From positions 3,445,649 through 3,509,648 of the forward strand of contig NZ_KV917377.1 of the NCBI RefSeq assembly GCF_002019705.1: a DNA stretch of 64,000 nucleotides, written 5' to 3'. This stretch comes from Shouchella patagoniensis (GTDB taxonomy: Bacteria > Bacillota > Bacilli > Bacillales > Bacillaceae_D). Made by a program: the position numbers and the translations under genes. The notes below the pieces were generated by a model. It saw only the letters and a program-made list of their open reading frames with translations, was not told the DNA's origin and ran no database searches. Shown here piece after piece: positions 9,383-18,124 of this stretch (its first letter is position 1; each line of letters starts with the position of its first letter).

Positions 9383-10872
9383 TGGATTCGACCGTTGTTC
9401 ATCCAAGTGATGATGTACTTGTAGCCTTACGTGATATAAAGAAAGGCGAGACGATCAAGCATGTTTATGGCGAGTTAACGATGATTGAAGCGGTTGAGAG
9501 AGGTCATAAAGCTGCGTTGCGCGACATTAATCAAGGCGAGCAAATTTTAAAATATGGTTTTCCAATTGGAACTGCGACGTCAACCATTCCAAAAGGAGCG
9601 TGGATTCATACACACAACGTCAAGACCACACTTGATGGCACGTTGACCTATACTTATGAGCCAGAACAAGCTGCAGCAACGAAGGAGCCCGCGGAAAACG
9701 AATGGACATTTAAAGGATACGAGCGAGAAAATGGCGAGGTTGGTATCCGGAATGAAATTTGGATCATCAATACTGTAGGCTGCATTAACAAGACAGCTGA
9801 ACTGGTTGCTAAGCTAGGAAATGCTGAAGGCTATCAAAATATTGATGGCGTTTACAATTTCCCTCATCCCTTTGGTTGTTCACAATTAGGTGATGATCTA
9901 AAAAGTACGCAAGCCTTGTTGGCGAGCCTTGTCCACCATCCAAATGCAGCTGGTGTGCTCGTACTTGGGTTAGGGTGTGAAAATAATTATATCGATTTAT
10001 TTAAAGAAGCGCTAGGTCCTTACAATGAGAAACGAATTAAGTTTCTTGCTGTGCAAGAAGCAGGAGATGAGTTAGAGGAAGCGCTTGATTTATTGAGTGA
10101 GATTGCGAAAGTTGTTAAAAATGATAAACGTACAGAAGTCCCGTTATCGAAACTAAAAGTCGGGTTAAAGTGCGGGGGGTCTGATGGGTTTTCTGGTATT
10201 ACTGCCAACCCTCTTGTTGGTGCCTTTTCTGACCAATTAATTGGTGTTGGGGGTTCGACTGTTTTAACAGAAGTGCCAGAAATGTTTGGAGCAGAGACCA
10301 TTTTAATGAATCGTGCTTCGAGTGAAGATGTGTTTGATTCTATTGTCGATATGGTAAACGGGTTTAAAGATTATTTTATTCGGCACAATCAAGTCGTGTA
10401 TGAAAATCCGTCTCCGGGAAATAAAAAAGGCGGCATTACGACGCTTGAAGAGAAGTCCTTAGGGTGTGTGCAGAAAGGTGGATTCGCTCCAGTGGCTGAC
10501 GTCGTACCGTATGGAGGGCGTGTGAAAAAGCAAGGGCTTACCCTTGTTCAAGGTCCAGGAAATGACCTTGTTTCGGTTACTGCTCTCGCCGCATCTGGTG
10601 CACAAATTGTGCTTTTTACAACCGGTCGGGGTACCCCGTTTGGTGGACCGGTTCCTACTGTTAAAGTATCAACGAATACGGGGCTTGCTGAAAGAAAGAA
10701 AAACTGGATTGACTTTAATGCTGGCGGTTTGGTAGAAGGGAAAAGTATGAACGACTTAGCGAATGATTTATTTCACTATGTTTTGCGTCTAGCCTCTGGT
10801 GAAGAAACAACATTGAACGAACAAAATGGGTTCAAAGAAATCGCCTTATTTAAAGACGGCGTGATCTTATAA
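9382..10872 (+). CDS. uxaA: Altronate dehydratase
   Basis: Converts D-altronate to 2-keto-3-deoxy-D-gluconate in galacturonate catabolism. The 496 residues contain an N-terminal SAF domain (about 1-90, VALRDIKKGETI to WIHTHNVKTTL) followed by the UxaA/GarD catalytic domain with GYERENGEVGIRN, a Cys/Gly-rich LGLGCENN turn and KCGGSDGFSGITANP, all features of altronate/galactarate dehydratases. Length is normal for UxaA. It lies between the YteT-like gene and uxaB. uxaC, kdgK and kdgA are not in the window. Confidence 0.93.
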   Translation: MDSTVVHPSDDVLVALRDIKKGETIKHVYGELTMIEAVERGHKAALRDINQGEQILKYGFPIGTATSTIPKGAWIHTHNVKTTLDGTLTYTYEPEQAAATKEPAENEWTFKGYERENGEVGIRNEIWIINTVGCINKTAELVAKLGNAEGYQNIDGVYNFPHPFGCSQLGDDLKSTQALLASLVHHPNAAGVLVLGLGCENNYIDLFKEALGPYNEKRIKFLAVQEAGDELEEALDLLSEIAKVVKNDKRTEVPLSKLKVGLKCGGSDGFSGITANPLVGAFSDQLIGVGGSTVLTEVPEMFGAETILMNRASSEDVFDSIVDMVNGFKDYFIRHNQVVYENPSPGNKKGGITTLEEKSLGCVQKGGFAPVADVVPYGGRVKKQGLTLVQGPGNDLVSVTALAASGAQIVLFTTGRGTPFGGPVPTVKVSTNTGLAERKKNWIDFNAGGLVEGKSMNDLANDLFHYVLRLASGEETTLNEQNGFKEIALFKDGVIL

Positions 10873-10885
10873 GAAGGAGGAAGCG

Positions 10886-12358
10886 ATGGCTGAAACGGGT
10901 GTTCATCGATTAACACAAACGGTTTTGAATGGAAAAGAACATACGGGTGAAGAGACAATTGTGCAAATTGGAGAAGGGAACTTTCTTCGTGGATTTTTAA
11001 ACTGGATGATTCATCAACTTCATAAGCAGGGTGTTTATTCTGGTCGTGTAGTTGCAGTTCAGCCAACCCCACATGGGAAAGTGGTCCCTGTTTTAAATGC
11101 ACAGAATGGATTATTTACAACCATTTTAAGAGGAAAACTAAAGGGCGAAACAATTGATAAGGCAGAGCTTGTTCAGTCTATTTCGAGAGGTATTAATCCT
11201 TACACAGATTGGGATGAAGTCATTGCACTAGCAAGGTCCACGTCAGTTAAATGGCTATTTTCAAACACGACAGAGGCCGGTCTAACCTATCTCCATGAAC
11301 CGTATAACGGGAAAGAAGCGCCTTTATCTTTCCCAGGAAAAACGACCGCTTTTTTATATGAGCGTTTTCTAGCATTCGATGGCTCTCTTACAGCTGGTAT
11401 CGTTGTTGTGCCATGTGAATTGGTTGAAGAAAACGGAGTCGTCTTAAAAAGTCTAATCAAGCGAGTGGCGAACGACTGGGAGTTGCCAGAGTCATTTTTA
11501 AGCTGGCTTGATGAGGCAGTGATTTTCTGTAATACCCTTGTTGACCGGATTGTTACTGGTTTTCCTCGTGGAGAGGAAGAGAAGTGGGCGACTAGACTTG
11601 GTTATGAAGATCACTTGTTAACCGTGGCGGAGCCGTACCATCTATTCGTAATTGAGGCTGAGCGGAGGCCAAATGAGCGTCTCCCGTTTGCTGAAGCTGG
11701 TTTAAATGTTGTGTGGGAAAAGACAGCATCTTACAGGGAGTTAAAAGTTCGTTTGCTTAACGGTGCGCATACATTTATGTTTGCGGCTGGTGTGCTTGCT
11801 GGTGAGACGACGGTAAAAGGTGTGCTTAAAAATCAAGTGCTAAGGCATTTTCTGGAAAGAGGACTACAAGAGGAATTGATGCCGACTGTCCGAGCGAATC
11901 AAGAAGTGAAGGAAGCTTATGTAGCCAGTGTCATTGAACGATTCGAAAACCCTTACTTAGCCCATCAACTAACCGATATCGGTATGAATGCGATCTACAA
12001 ATTTAAAACACGGCTTTTGCCAGCGCTAGAAGCGAACCAGCGGCCGCAACTCCTTTTGTTTAGCCTTGCCGCTCTTCTTGTCTATATGAAACCTATTGGA
12101 AAAGAAGGGGCCTTTTTGCAAGGGAAAGCAAATGGGCAACGCTACACGATTCGCGAAAACGAGACGACGTTAACGATCTTGAATGAGGCATGGGGACAAT
12201 TTGATCAAGATGAGAAAAATGTTGCGGAGACAGTGCAGCTCCTACTTGAGCAAGAGGAATTATGGGGTGTTGATTTAAGTGAGCACCACATACAAGTGAC
12301 AGTTTTTGTGGAGCAATTGTTAAGCGGTGAGATAGAAAACATCGTTACAACGATATAG
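10886..12358 (+). CDS. uxaB: Tagaturonate reductase (altronate oxidoreductase)
   Basis: NADH-dependent reduction of D-tagaturonate to D-altronate, the step before UxaA. It belongs to the mannitol-dehydrogenase superfamily: an N-terminal Rossmann domain with IGEGNFLRGF near residue 29, and a C-terminal helical domain containing KVRLLNGAHTF with the conserved Lys/Asn/His substrate-site residues around residues 288-298. 490 residues is the expected length. AGGAGG lies 5 bp upstream of the ATG. It is the last gene of the operon and is followed directly by a strong terminator. Confidence 0.93.
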   Translation: MAETGVHRLTQTVLNGKEHTGEETIVQIGEGNFLRGFLNWMIHQLHKQGVYSGRVVAVQPTPHGKVVPVLNAQNGLFTTILRGKLKGETIDKAELVQSISRGINPYTDWDEVIALARSTSVKWLFSNTTEAGLTYLHEPYNGKEAPLSFPGKTTAFLYERFLAFDGSLTAGIVVVPCELVEENGVVLKSLIKRVANDWELPESFLSWLDEAVIFCNTLVDRIVTGFPRGEEEKWATRLGYEDHLLTVAEPYHLFVIEAERRPNERLPFAEAGLNVVWEKTASYRELKVRLLNGAHTFMFAAGVLAGETTVKGVLKNQVLRHFLERGLQEELMPTVRANQEVKEAYVASVIERFENPYLAHQLTDIGMNAIYKFKTRLLPALEANQRPQLLLFSLAALLVYMKPIGKEGAFLQGKANGQRYTIRENETTLTILNEAWGQFDQDEKNVAETVQLLLEQEELWGVDLSEHHIQVTVFVEQLLSGEIENIVTTI

Positions 12359-12365
12359 AAAAGAA

Positions 12366-12393
12366 GCCAGGCTATTTAAAGCCTGGTTTTTTT
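12366..12393 (+). terminator. Rho-independent terminator of the uronate operon
   Basis: Stem CCAGGC/GCCTGG with an 8-base loop followed by seven T residues. It lies between convergent genes and abuts the stop codon of the nitroreductase gene, so it probably serves that strand weakly as well. Confidence 0.85.
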
Positions 12394-13131
12394 CTACTTG
12401 TACGTAAACCCTTGTTTCTTAAGGGCTTCCGCTGTTTGAGGGATTCCGTTTGGTCTGCTGTAGTAGCGTGCGACGGTATCAGCCCATGTTTTTGCTGGTA
12501 TCTCGTTGCTTCGCTGCTGCATGTAGTCAGCAAAAGTTTTCTCATATGCTTGAATGGTGGATGCTTGATCCTTATTGTAACGGTCTTGATGATAAAATGC
12601 TTCAACAGGTATACGTGGTTTAAGACCAGGTTTATCAGTTGGGTGCCCTAAAACAAGTCCTGCCACTGGAAAAACGTATTCAGGTAGCTCAAGTAGCTCA
12701 ATCATTTTCTCGGAATGTGATCGAATGGCACCAATTGGTACAATCCCAAGCCCCATTGATTCCGCAGCAGCTGTTGCAAAACCAAGTGCAATGCCCACGT
12801 CTGTTGATCCAATAAGAAGTGTATCAACATTGTCACCAGCTACAAATGATTGACCTTGCGCCTCAAGTAATTGCTTTGCTCGATAAAAATCAAGCGTAAA
12901 CGCAAGGAAAACAGGCGCTTCTTTAATCCACGGCTGACCAATTGTATCGGAGATAGTGGCCTTCTTTGCTTCATCAGTTACACCAACAACACTTAATTGT
13001 TGTCCATTTCCCCATGTAGGCGCAGACTGTGCTGCTTTAATTACAGCCTGTAACTGTTCAGTTGAGACTGGTTCCGATGAATATTTGCGGATCGATTGGT
13101 GGTTGTTTAATACGTGTATTGTTTCATTCAT
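12394..13131 (-). CDS. Oxygen-insensitive NADPH nitroreductase (NfsA/FRP family)
   Basis: FMN-dependent NAD(P)H nitro/flavin reductase of 245 residues. Family features are HQSIRKYSSEPVS near the N-terminus (FMN phosphate-binding Arg), SAPTWGNGQQ, the DVGIALGFATAAAESMGLGIVPIGAIR helix pair and PVAGLVLGHP near residue 160. Start placed at the ATG at 13131 with GGAGGG seven bases upstream; the longer frame begins with a TTG inside that ribosome site. Monocistronic. Whether it acts on nitro compounds, quinones or chromate cannot be told. Confidence 0.85.
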   Translation of the reverse strand: MNETIHVLNNHQSIRKYSSEPVSTEQLQAVIKAAQSAPTWGNGQQLSVVGVTDEAKKATISDTIGQPWIKEAPVFLAFTLDFYRAKQLLEAQGQSFVAGDNVDTLLIGSTDVGIALGFATAAAESMGLGIVPIGAIRSHSEKMIELLELPEYVFPVAGLVLGHPTDKPGLKPRIPVEAFYHQDRYNKDQASTIQAYEKTFADYMQQRSNEIPAKTWADTVARYYSRPNGIPQTAEALKKQGFTYK

Positions 13132-13503
13132 TCTGATTCCCTCCAATTATGTAGTCATGCATTAGTTATAACAAAAAGAGGGAAAAAGAGCACAAAGTCT
13201 GCTCACTTGAAGTGTAAACAGGCTTACTTACGTTAAGAAGAATACTAGCAAATTGATAACTTCGTAGGAAAACGAAGGGTTGCTCCTCTTTATTTTTTTA
13301 CATAGAGGCCATTCGCTACATGTGAGTAAATAGGTTTTTCCTAGTCTTACTAATAGAAACGCATGTCTCCTTGCAAGAGGAGAGAGTACATTTTTTCTGT
13401 AGAAAAAATGGTCATGAAGAATTGGATATATACGTGCTAGAATGAAAGCGAAAGAAAAAATCGAACTTCTCAATACATATGAAACATTTAGAAGGTGTTG
13501 TTT
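13132..13503. other. Divergent intergenic region with palindromes
   Basis: No gene seen. The region separates the nitroreductase and the barrel-membrane fusion gene. It contains a hairpin CTTCGTaggaaaACGAAG near 13260 and, at 13389-13410, a perfect 10-bp inverted repeat CATTTTTTCT-GT-AGAAAAAATG about 95 bp upstream of the fusion gene. A TAGAAT hexamer near 13438 may be a -10 element. The repeat could be an operator; no known consensus fits. Confidence 0.4.
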
Positions 13504-15333
13504 ATGCCGGATTGGTCCTATCATCCTTTAAAAAAGCTACTATTGAATCGATTAAAACCAATAAAGAGCAGAGAGTTTCTTCATCGCACAATGAGCACAA
13601 TCGCATCAACCCCCGGAGGAGGAAGCCTTATAAACTTTTTAGGCCATATGAGTCCTGCGGAAGAAGTTGGCAAAGAGATCAATCATAGCTTACGGGTGCT
13701 TTCCCCGGTGGGACTATCTAGTAAAATTGATCCGCATTTGTCGGGAATGAATGCTTTTCAAGAATTAGGTTTTGGTTTTATAGAAATAGGACCGATTGTA
13801 TTAAACGAGCCTAAAATCCAGATACAACCAGCTATTGCTGATGAGGCTATTTTGTTCTCCAATCAACCAGAGAAGGTTCCCCTCAAGCTGGCAATTAAGA
13901 AGCTAACAAAAATAGACATGAACATACCTATCTTTGCGAGGGTGGATCCACAAGTAAAGGGAAGTGAATGGGACATCATTGTGCAGCATCTCACACCTTT
14001 TGTTGATGGTTTTATAGGGACGCAAGAACAAGTAGGGTCGTATCTTCATAATGACATAGGTATTGAACATTCTTTTTACATTGCGTTGTCTTCAGAAGAA
14101 GTCATAAGCGCAGAAGAATCACAGTTGATAAACAATCATCCGCAGATCGGTGGCGTTATTGTCCAGGCCGTGCGGGATAAACAAGGTGAGTATTGGCGGG
14201 AAGGTACTAATGCAAATGAAAAGCTGATTCATAGAGTGAAACAGGTGAGAGCATTTTATCCAGACCTCACGATTATAACCTCTGGGGGAATTGAGACTCC
14301 GAATGAGGGTTATGAAGTAGTTCGAGCTGGAGCAGATTTACTACTTTTAGACGAAGGGTATGTAAAAACAGGGCCAGGATTACCAAAAAGAATTCATGAG
14401 CGATTACTATATGAGCGAAATTCTACCACTAAACGAGAAAGTTGGCATTGGTCATTTTTATTTGGCCTTAGCATCCTAATTGGAGGAATGATCGCTTTAT
14501 ATTTTGCCTTTACGCGTATTATTCTCCCTTATGATGAATCGTTTATTGGATTAACAAGAGAAGAAATCTTACAAGTTAATCCCAATATTCTGGCCTTTAT
14601 GTCTCATGATAGAATGGCGCTCGCGGGAACAATGATATCAGGTGGAATTCTTTACATACAGCTAGCACGGCACGGAATAAAGCAAGGGTTACATTGGGCG
14701 AAGATCGCTTTTCATGCTGCTGCCATCATTGGGTTTCTCGGCATTCTACTATTTATTGGGTTTGGTTATTTTGATTGGTTACACGGTTTATTCTGGTTAT
14801 TAATAATGCCAATTTACTATTTAAGTTGGAAAGAAGGAACGCATGCCACAGCTAGTCCATCTTCTGACCATGGTGAAAATGATCGAGCTTGGAAAAAGGG
14901 ATTATATGGACAGTTGATGTTTGTCATACTTGGTTTTTCAATACTCATTGGTGGGGTTGTTATTTCCACAATCGGTGTGAGCAACGTTTTTGTGGAGACT
15001 GATTTAACTTTTCTATGCATGACACCACAAATGTTAACTGAGTTGAGTGAGACATTAATCCCTGTGATTGCACATGACCGAGCAGGTTTTGGTAGTGCTT
15101 TAGTAAGTGTTGGTTTACTCGTACTGATGATCTCCTTATGGGGATTCAGAAAAGGAGAACGCTGGATCTGGAACACACTTGCATTGGGAGCTTTACCTGG
15201 GTTTATCGCTGGAATTGGAACTCATTTTTATATTGGCTATACCACATTTATTCATTTATTGCCTGTTTACTTTTTGGTCGTTTTATATAGTTTAGGCCTC
15301 TTATTATCATATGATTACTTGAAGAAAAAGTAG
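13504..15333 (+). CDS. Dihydroorotate-dehydrogenase-like barrel fused to a duplicated membrane domain
   Basis: A 609-residue two-part protein. Residues 1-300 resemble class 2 dihydroorotate dehydrogenases: the N-terminal helix pair (HPLKKLLLNRLKP), SPVGLSSKID at 67-76, ALGFGF-like FQELGFGFIEIG at 85-96 and a C-terminal phosphate-binding region TSGGIETPNEGY with GADLLLLDEGYVKTGPGL (259-293). The NRMGFNN and NVSSPNT catalytic motifs of real PyrD are absent, so orotate synthesis is unlikely. Residues 314-606 hold about eight membrane helices in two similar four-helix halves, each with GxSILIGG at its start and an HDR motif (368-370 and 524-526). ATG at 13504 has AGAAGGTG upstream. A flavin-binding membrane sensor or redox partner is a guess. 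Monocistronic. Confidence 0.7.
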   Translation: MPDWSYHPLKKLLLNRLKPIKSREFLHRTMSTIASTPGGGSLINFLGHMSPAEEVGKEINHSLRVLSPVGLSSKIDPHLSGMNAFQELGFGFIEIGPIVLNEPKIQIQPAIADEAILFSNQPEKVPLKLAIKKLTKIDMNIPIFARVDPQVKGSEWDIIVQHLTPFVDGFIGTQEQVGSYLHNDIGIEHSFYIALSSEEVISAEESQLINNHPQIGGVIVQAVRDKQGEYWREGTNANEKLIHRVKQVRAFYPDLTIITSGGIETPNEGYEVVRAGADLLLLDEGYVKTGPGLPKRIHERLLYERNSTTKRESWHWSFLFGLSILIGGMIALYFAFTRIILPYDESFIGLTREEILQVNPNILAFMSHDRMALAGTMISGGILYIQLARHGIKQGLHWAKIAFHAAAIIGFLGILLFIGFGYFDWLHGLFWLLIMPIYYLSWKEGTHATASPSSDHGENDRAWKKGLYGQLMFVILGFSILIGGVVISTIGVSNVFVETDLTFLCMTPQMLTELSETLIPVIAHDRAGFGSALVSVGLLVLMISLWGFRKGERWIWNTLALGALPGFIAGIGTHFYIGYTTFIHLLPVYFLVVLYSLGLLLSYDYLKKK

Positions 15334-15369
15334 AAGAAGGAGTAAATCGATTACTCATAAATCTAAAAA

Positions 15370-15464
15370 ATGAACGGACCAGTTTTTAGGGAGGGCTCCA
15401 CCGGTTAGTGAAGCCGAGATCCTCAAAAATGAATCAAAGCTTCTAATCGATTCCGTCCGTTCAT
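15370..15464. other. Structured intergenic element bounded by a 10-bp inverted repeat
   Basis: ATGAACGGAC at 15370-15379 is exactly inverted as GTCCGTTCAT at 15455-15464, enclosing about 75 bases with nested pairings (GAGG with CCTC, CGGT with GCCG). It lies between convergent genes. Orientation is unknown and no known RNA family was recognised; it could be a small RNA, a palindromic repeat element or the 3' end of the fusion-gene transcript. Confidence 0.4.
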
Positions 15465-15466
15465 GG

Positions 15467-15511
15467 ATAATGGTTTGCTTGCTTATGTAATGCGAGCAAA
15501 CCATTATTTCT
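15467..15511 (+). terminator. Long hairpin between convergent genes
   Basis: A perfect 13-bp stem ATAATGGTTTGCT/AGCAAACCATTAT with a 15-base loop followed by TTCTTT. It probably ends plus-strand transcription from the fusion gene or from the structured element just before it. Confidence 0.6.
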
Positions 15512-15577
15512 TTACCTATGAGTTGTTGCCATTAAGAACGTCTTTTTTCTTTGCTTAAATGGCTCCTACTTTCTTAA

Positions 15578-16300
15578 TTATGCCTTGTTTTTACGGATGA
15601 GCACAACTATAGATAAAGCTAGATGAACTACGGCGCAGCTTGCTGTTACAACAAGAATGCTTGTTATCTCATTTTCCATAAAAATGGCGATAAATGACCA
15701 TAAGAACACAAGTGGGTATGCCCAGTCTTTATAGCGTAATGAAATAAAAGCAGCGAGTAGTGTTGCAACAATAAGCATAATAAGTGTCCAAATCAATTCG
15801 TCTAAACCTAGAATGGTTGTTACATCTGTTTGAACAAGCCAAGTAAAGATATTAACGATCGTCGCTACGGAAACCCAACCAAAATAAATCGAGAATGGAA
15901 GACGATCAAACCAACTAAATCGAATTGCACTAATACGTGTATACATGATAACTAAAGTCGTAAGAAGCGCAACTATAATAAGAACGGAAGCAAGTAACCA
16001 TTCTTGTGCGAATGCGATAATCCACATTCCATTTAAGGTAAAATTGACAGCCGGCCAATAACGGACTTGTGCATAGGCACTCTCTTCATATCGACCAAGG
16101 AAAAAGATGCGCACGATCCAAATAAAGAGAAGGACATAAATAAGTCCCCAAATGGAAAATGCATATCCAGCAGGTTGGATTAAAGCTTGGTCTTGGTTGG
16201 CGACCATACCAACATGTGTTGCTGACCAATAGTTTAAAAAGATCATTAAGCCGAAAAAGATTAAGTATGTGATACCAAGGGTTGTTCGTTGTTTCATCAT
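15578..16300 (-). CDS. TspO/MBR-like tryptophan-rich membrane protein
   Basis: Integral membrane protein of 240 residues with about seven hydrophobic helices. The second region PAGYAFSIWGLIYVLLFIWIV resembles the PxxWAFxxVWxxLY signature of TspO/MBR proteins, and Trp is frequent throughout. It is longer than classical five-helix TspO (about 160 residues) and matches the longer Bacillus tryptophan-rich sensory protein subgroup. Ligand and role are unknown; tetrapyrrole binding is known for TspO but not shown here. GGAGG lies upstream of the ATG. It is divergent from the FetA-type gene across a 305-bp region. Confidence 0.7.
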   Translation of the reverse strand: MMKQRTTLGITYLIFFGLMIFLNYWSATHVGMVANQDQALIQPAGYAFSIWGLIYVLLFIWIVRIFFLGRYEESAYAQVRYWPAVNFTLNGMWIIAFAQEWLLASVLIIVALLTTLVIMYTRISAIRFSWFDRLPFSIYFGWVSVATIVNIFTWLVQTDVTTILGLDELIWTLIMLIVATLLAAFISLRYKDWAYPLVFLWSFIAIFMENEITSILVVTASCAVVHLALSIVVLIRKNKA

Positions 16301-16471
16301 GGTGCCTCCTTTGGATAGCCGTATATATACATGTATACACGTAAAGATTCCGACATAAACGTCGGAAATAAATAATTATTCGTATCGCTTCCGTAAAAGA
16401 ATAGAAATGCAATTCGTTACCGATTCTATCGCTACTTCATAGTACTTTTATATAAGTACTGTTTTTTTATC

Positions 16472-16524
16472 TTGTTGTTTTTAATTTTTATAGTATAATT
16501 AATATCATATAATAATTATTATAA
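16472..16524 (+). promoter_or_regulatory. Promoter with PerR-like box upstream of fetA
   Basis: TTGTTG at 16472-16477 and TATAAT at 16494-16499 are 16 bp apart. Just downstream, TAATAATTATTATAA at 16510-16524 matches the PerR consensus TTATAATNATTATAA at 13 of 14 defined positions; the Fur 7-1-7 consensus fits less well (12 of 14). The operator would cover the transcription start, fitting repression. The rest of the 305-bp gap is AT-rich and has no gene. Confidence 0.5.
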
Positions 16525-16605
16525 TTAAGACGTATATACTTATTGGCTAAATGGAACGATACGAATAGATGAATGGCTTTTAAGTAAGAAAAGAGGAAAC
16601 GTTTG

Positions 16606-17331
16606 ATGGAAAATGAGAAAGCAATCGAGTTAAAGCAGGTGACGTATTCCGTTGATAATGTGGATATAATAAAAGGCGTCACCGGTTCATTTGCGAAAGG
16701 AAGCATTACAACCATTGTCGGACCATCCGGCGCTGGGAAAAGTACATTGTTTCGGCTATGTAACGGAATGAAATCCGCTAATTCTGGTGAAATTTACATA
16801 GAAGGTAAGTCTATTTTTACCTTTGACCCAGTAATTCTACGTAAAAAAATTGGGATCGTTTTACAGAAAGCAACGATGGTAAGTGGGACGGTTAGAGATA
16901 ACTTAGCGCTGCCGTTAAAGCTAGCTGGGAAAGAATTAAAAGAGAAAGAAGCGACTGAGTTAATACAACTAGTAGGGTTAGATCAAAACATCCTTGCTCG
17001 CAACAGCAATGATTTATCCGGTGGTCAAAAGCAAAAAGTGTCAATTGCTCGTACGCTCATTAATCGACCAGAAGTTTTGCTACTTGATGAAATCACTTCT
17101 TCACTTGATCGTGTATCACAGCAAGAAGTTGAAAAATTAATTCAAAAGATTAACAGCGTCTATGGGACAACGATTATTTGGATTACACATAATTTAGAGC
17201 AAGCAACACGCATCGGTAACGATACGTGGGTAATGATGGACGGTGAATTGGTTGAGATGGGGCCAAGCGATTTGCTGCACAAACCAAAAAACGATCGAGT
17301 GAAACGGTTTGTAAAAGGGGACATTCAATGA
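16606..17331 (+). CDS. fetA: ABC transporter ATP-binding protein, FetA/YjkB-like
   Basis: ATPase subunit of 241 residues. Walker A GPSGAGKST is at 39-47, the Q-loop Gln87 in IVLQKATM, the signature LSGGQ at 137-141, Walker B VLLLDE at 157-162 and the switch His195. The overlap of four bases (ATGA) with a UPF0014 permease identifies the FetAB/YjkBA pair, which in E. coli exports iron and protects against oxidative stress. Start at the ATG at 16606 after AGAGGAAA; a TTG one codon earlier is less likely. A PerR-like operator upstream agrees with a metal/oxidative-stress role. Confidence 0.85.
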   Translation: MENEKAIELKQVTYSVDNVDIIKGVTGSFAKGSITTIVGPSGAGKSTLFRLCNGMKSANSGEIYIEGKSIFTFDPVILRKKIGIVLQKATMVSGTVRDNLALPLKLAGKELKEKEATELIQLVGLDQNILARNSNDLSGGQKQKVSIARTLINRPEVLLLDEITSSLDRVSQQEVEKLIQKINSVYGTTIIWITHNLEQATRIGNDTWVMMDGELVEMGPSDLLHKPKNDRVKRFVKGDIQ

Positions 17332-18074
17332 GTTTTCTCACATTGGCACTGACGTTGATCTTTGTATTAATCCCCTTAGCTTTGTCCCAAGTGCTTCGGT
17401 TAGGCCTCGGCAATGATATTTTCATTGCTACCGTTCGCTCGATCATCCAATTGCTTGCGGTTGGTTATGTGCTCCAGTTTGTATTTGACTCTGAGAGTTT
17501 GCTTTATGTTGGTTTAATGCTTTTACTCATGATTGGAGCAGCGACACAAAATGCGCGAAAAAAAGGAAAAACGTTCAAAGGTATTACTTGGAAGCTTATA
17601 GTAACCTTTGTGTGTGTTGAAATCGTAACGCAAGGAATTATACTTGGTTTTGGCATTACCCCTGCAACAGCTCAATATATTATTCCTATTAGTGGGATGG
17701 TGATTGGGAATTCAATGGTACTAGGTATTTTGTTCTTAAATCGTTTTACGTCAGAGGTTGAATCAAGGCACGATGAAACAGAACTACTATTAACGCTTGG
17801 TGGTACACCGAAACAAGCGATTCATAAGCAATTAATGACTTCGATTCAAGCGAGTACAATCCCGACAATTGAGAGTCAGAAAACCATTGGTTTGGTCCAG
17901 TTACCTGGGATGATGAGTGGACAAATTATTGCAGGTGCTGATCCACTACAGGCAGTTATGTTTCAGCTGTTGATTCTGTTTCTATTGTTAACTACGGCAA
18001 TCGTAACAAGCGTCATGCTGGGGTTTCTCTCGTACCCAACGTTATTTAATGAGCGTATGCAAATAAATGAATGA
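17328..18074 (+). CDS. fetB: UPF0014 ABC permease, FetB/YjkA-like
   Basis: Membrane subunit of 248 residues with about seven helices. UPF0014 features include ATVRSIIQLLAVGYVLQFVF near the N-terminus, the central PISGMVIGNSMVLGILFLNR segment and the cytoplasmic LLLTLGGTPKQA loop followed by TIPTIESQKTIGLVQLPGMMSGQIIAGADP. Translationally coupled to the ATPase gene. In E. coli the homologous pair exports iron; direction and metal are inferred by homology. Confidence 0.87.
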   Translation: MSFLTLALTLIFVLIPLALSQVLRLGLGNDIFIATVRSIIQLLAVGYVLQFVFDSESLLYVGLMLLLMIGAATQNARKKGKTFKGITWKLIVTFVCVEIVTQGIILGFGITPATAQYIIPISGMVIGNSMVLGILFLNRFTSEVESRHDETELLLTLGGTPKQAIHKQLMTSIQASTIPTIESQKTIGLVQLPGMMSGQIIAGADPLQAVMFQLLILFLLLTTAIVTSVMLGFLSYPTLFNERMQINE

Positions 18075-18084
18075 ACCACTATAA

Positions 18085-18124
18085 ACAGAGCTCCAACCTG
18101 ACAGGGTTAGAGCTCTGTTGTTTT
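18085..18124. terminator. Shared bidirectional terminator between fetB and the YdbT-like gene
   Basis: Stem ACAGAGCTC/GAGCTCTGT with an inner CAACC/GGGTT pairing, followed by TGTTTTGTT on the plus strand; the reverse strand gives TTTATA. The left arm of the minus-strand hairpin overlaps the last codons of the YdbT-like gene. Confidence 0.75.

Noticed and set aside
13504-14403. Genuine pyrimidine-pathway PyrD
   Set aside because: The catalytic Ser/Asn motifs are absent and no pyr genes are near, so it is described only as PyrD-like.
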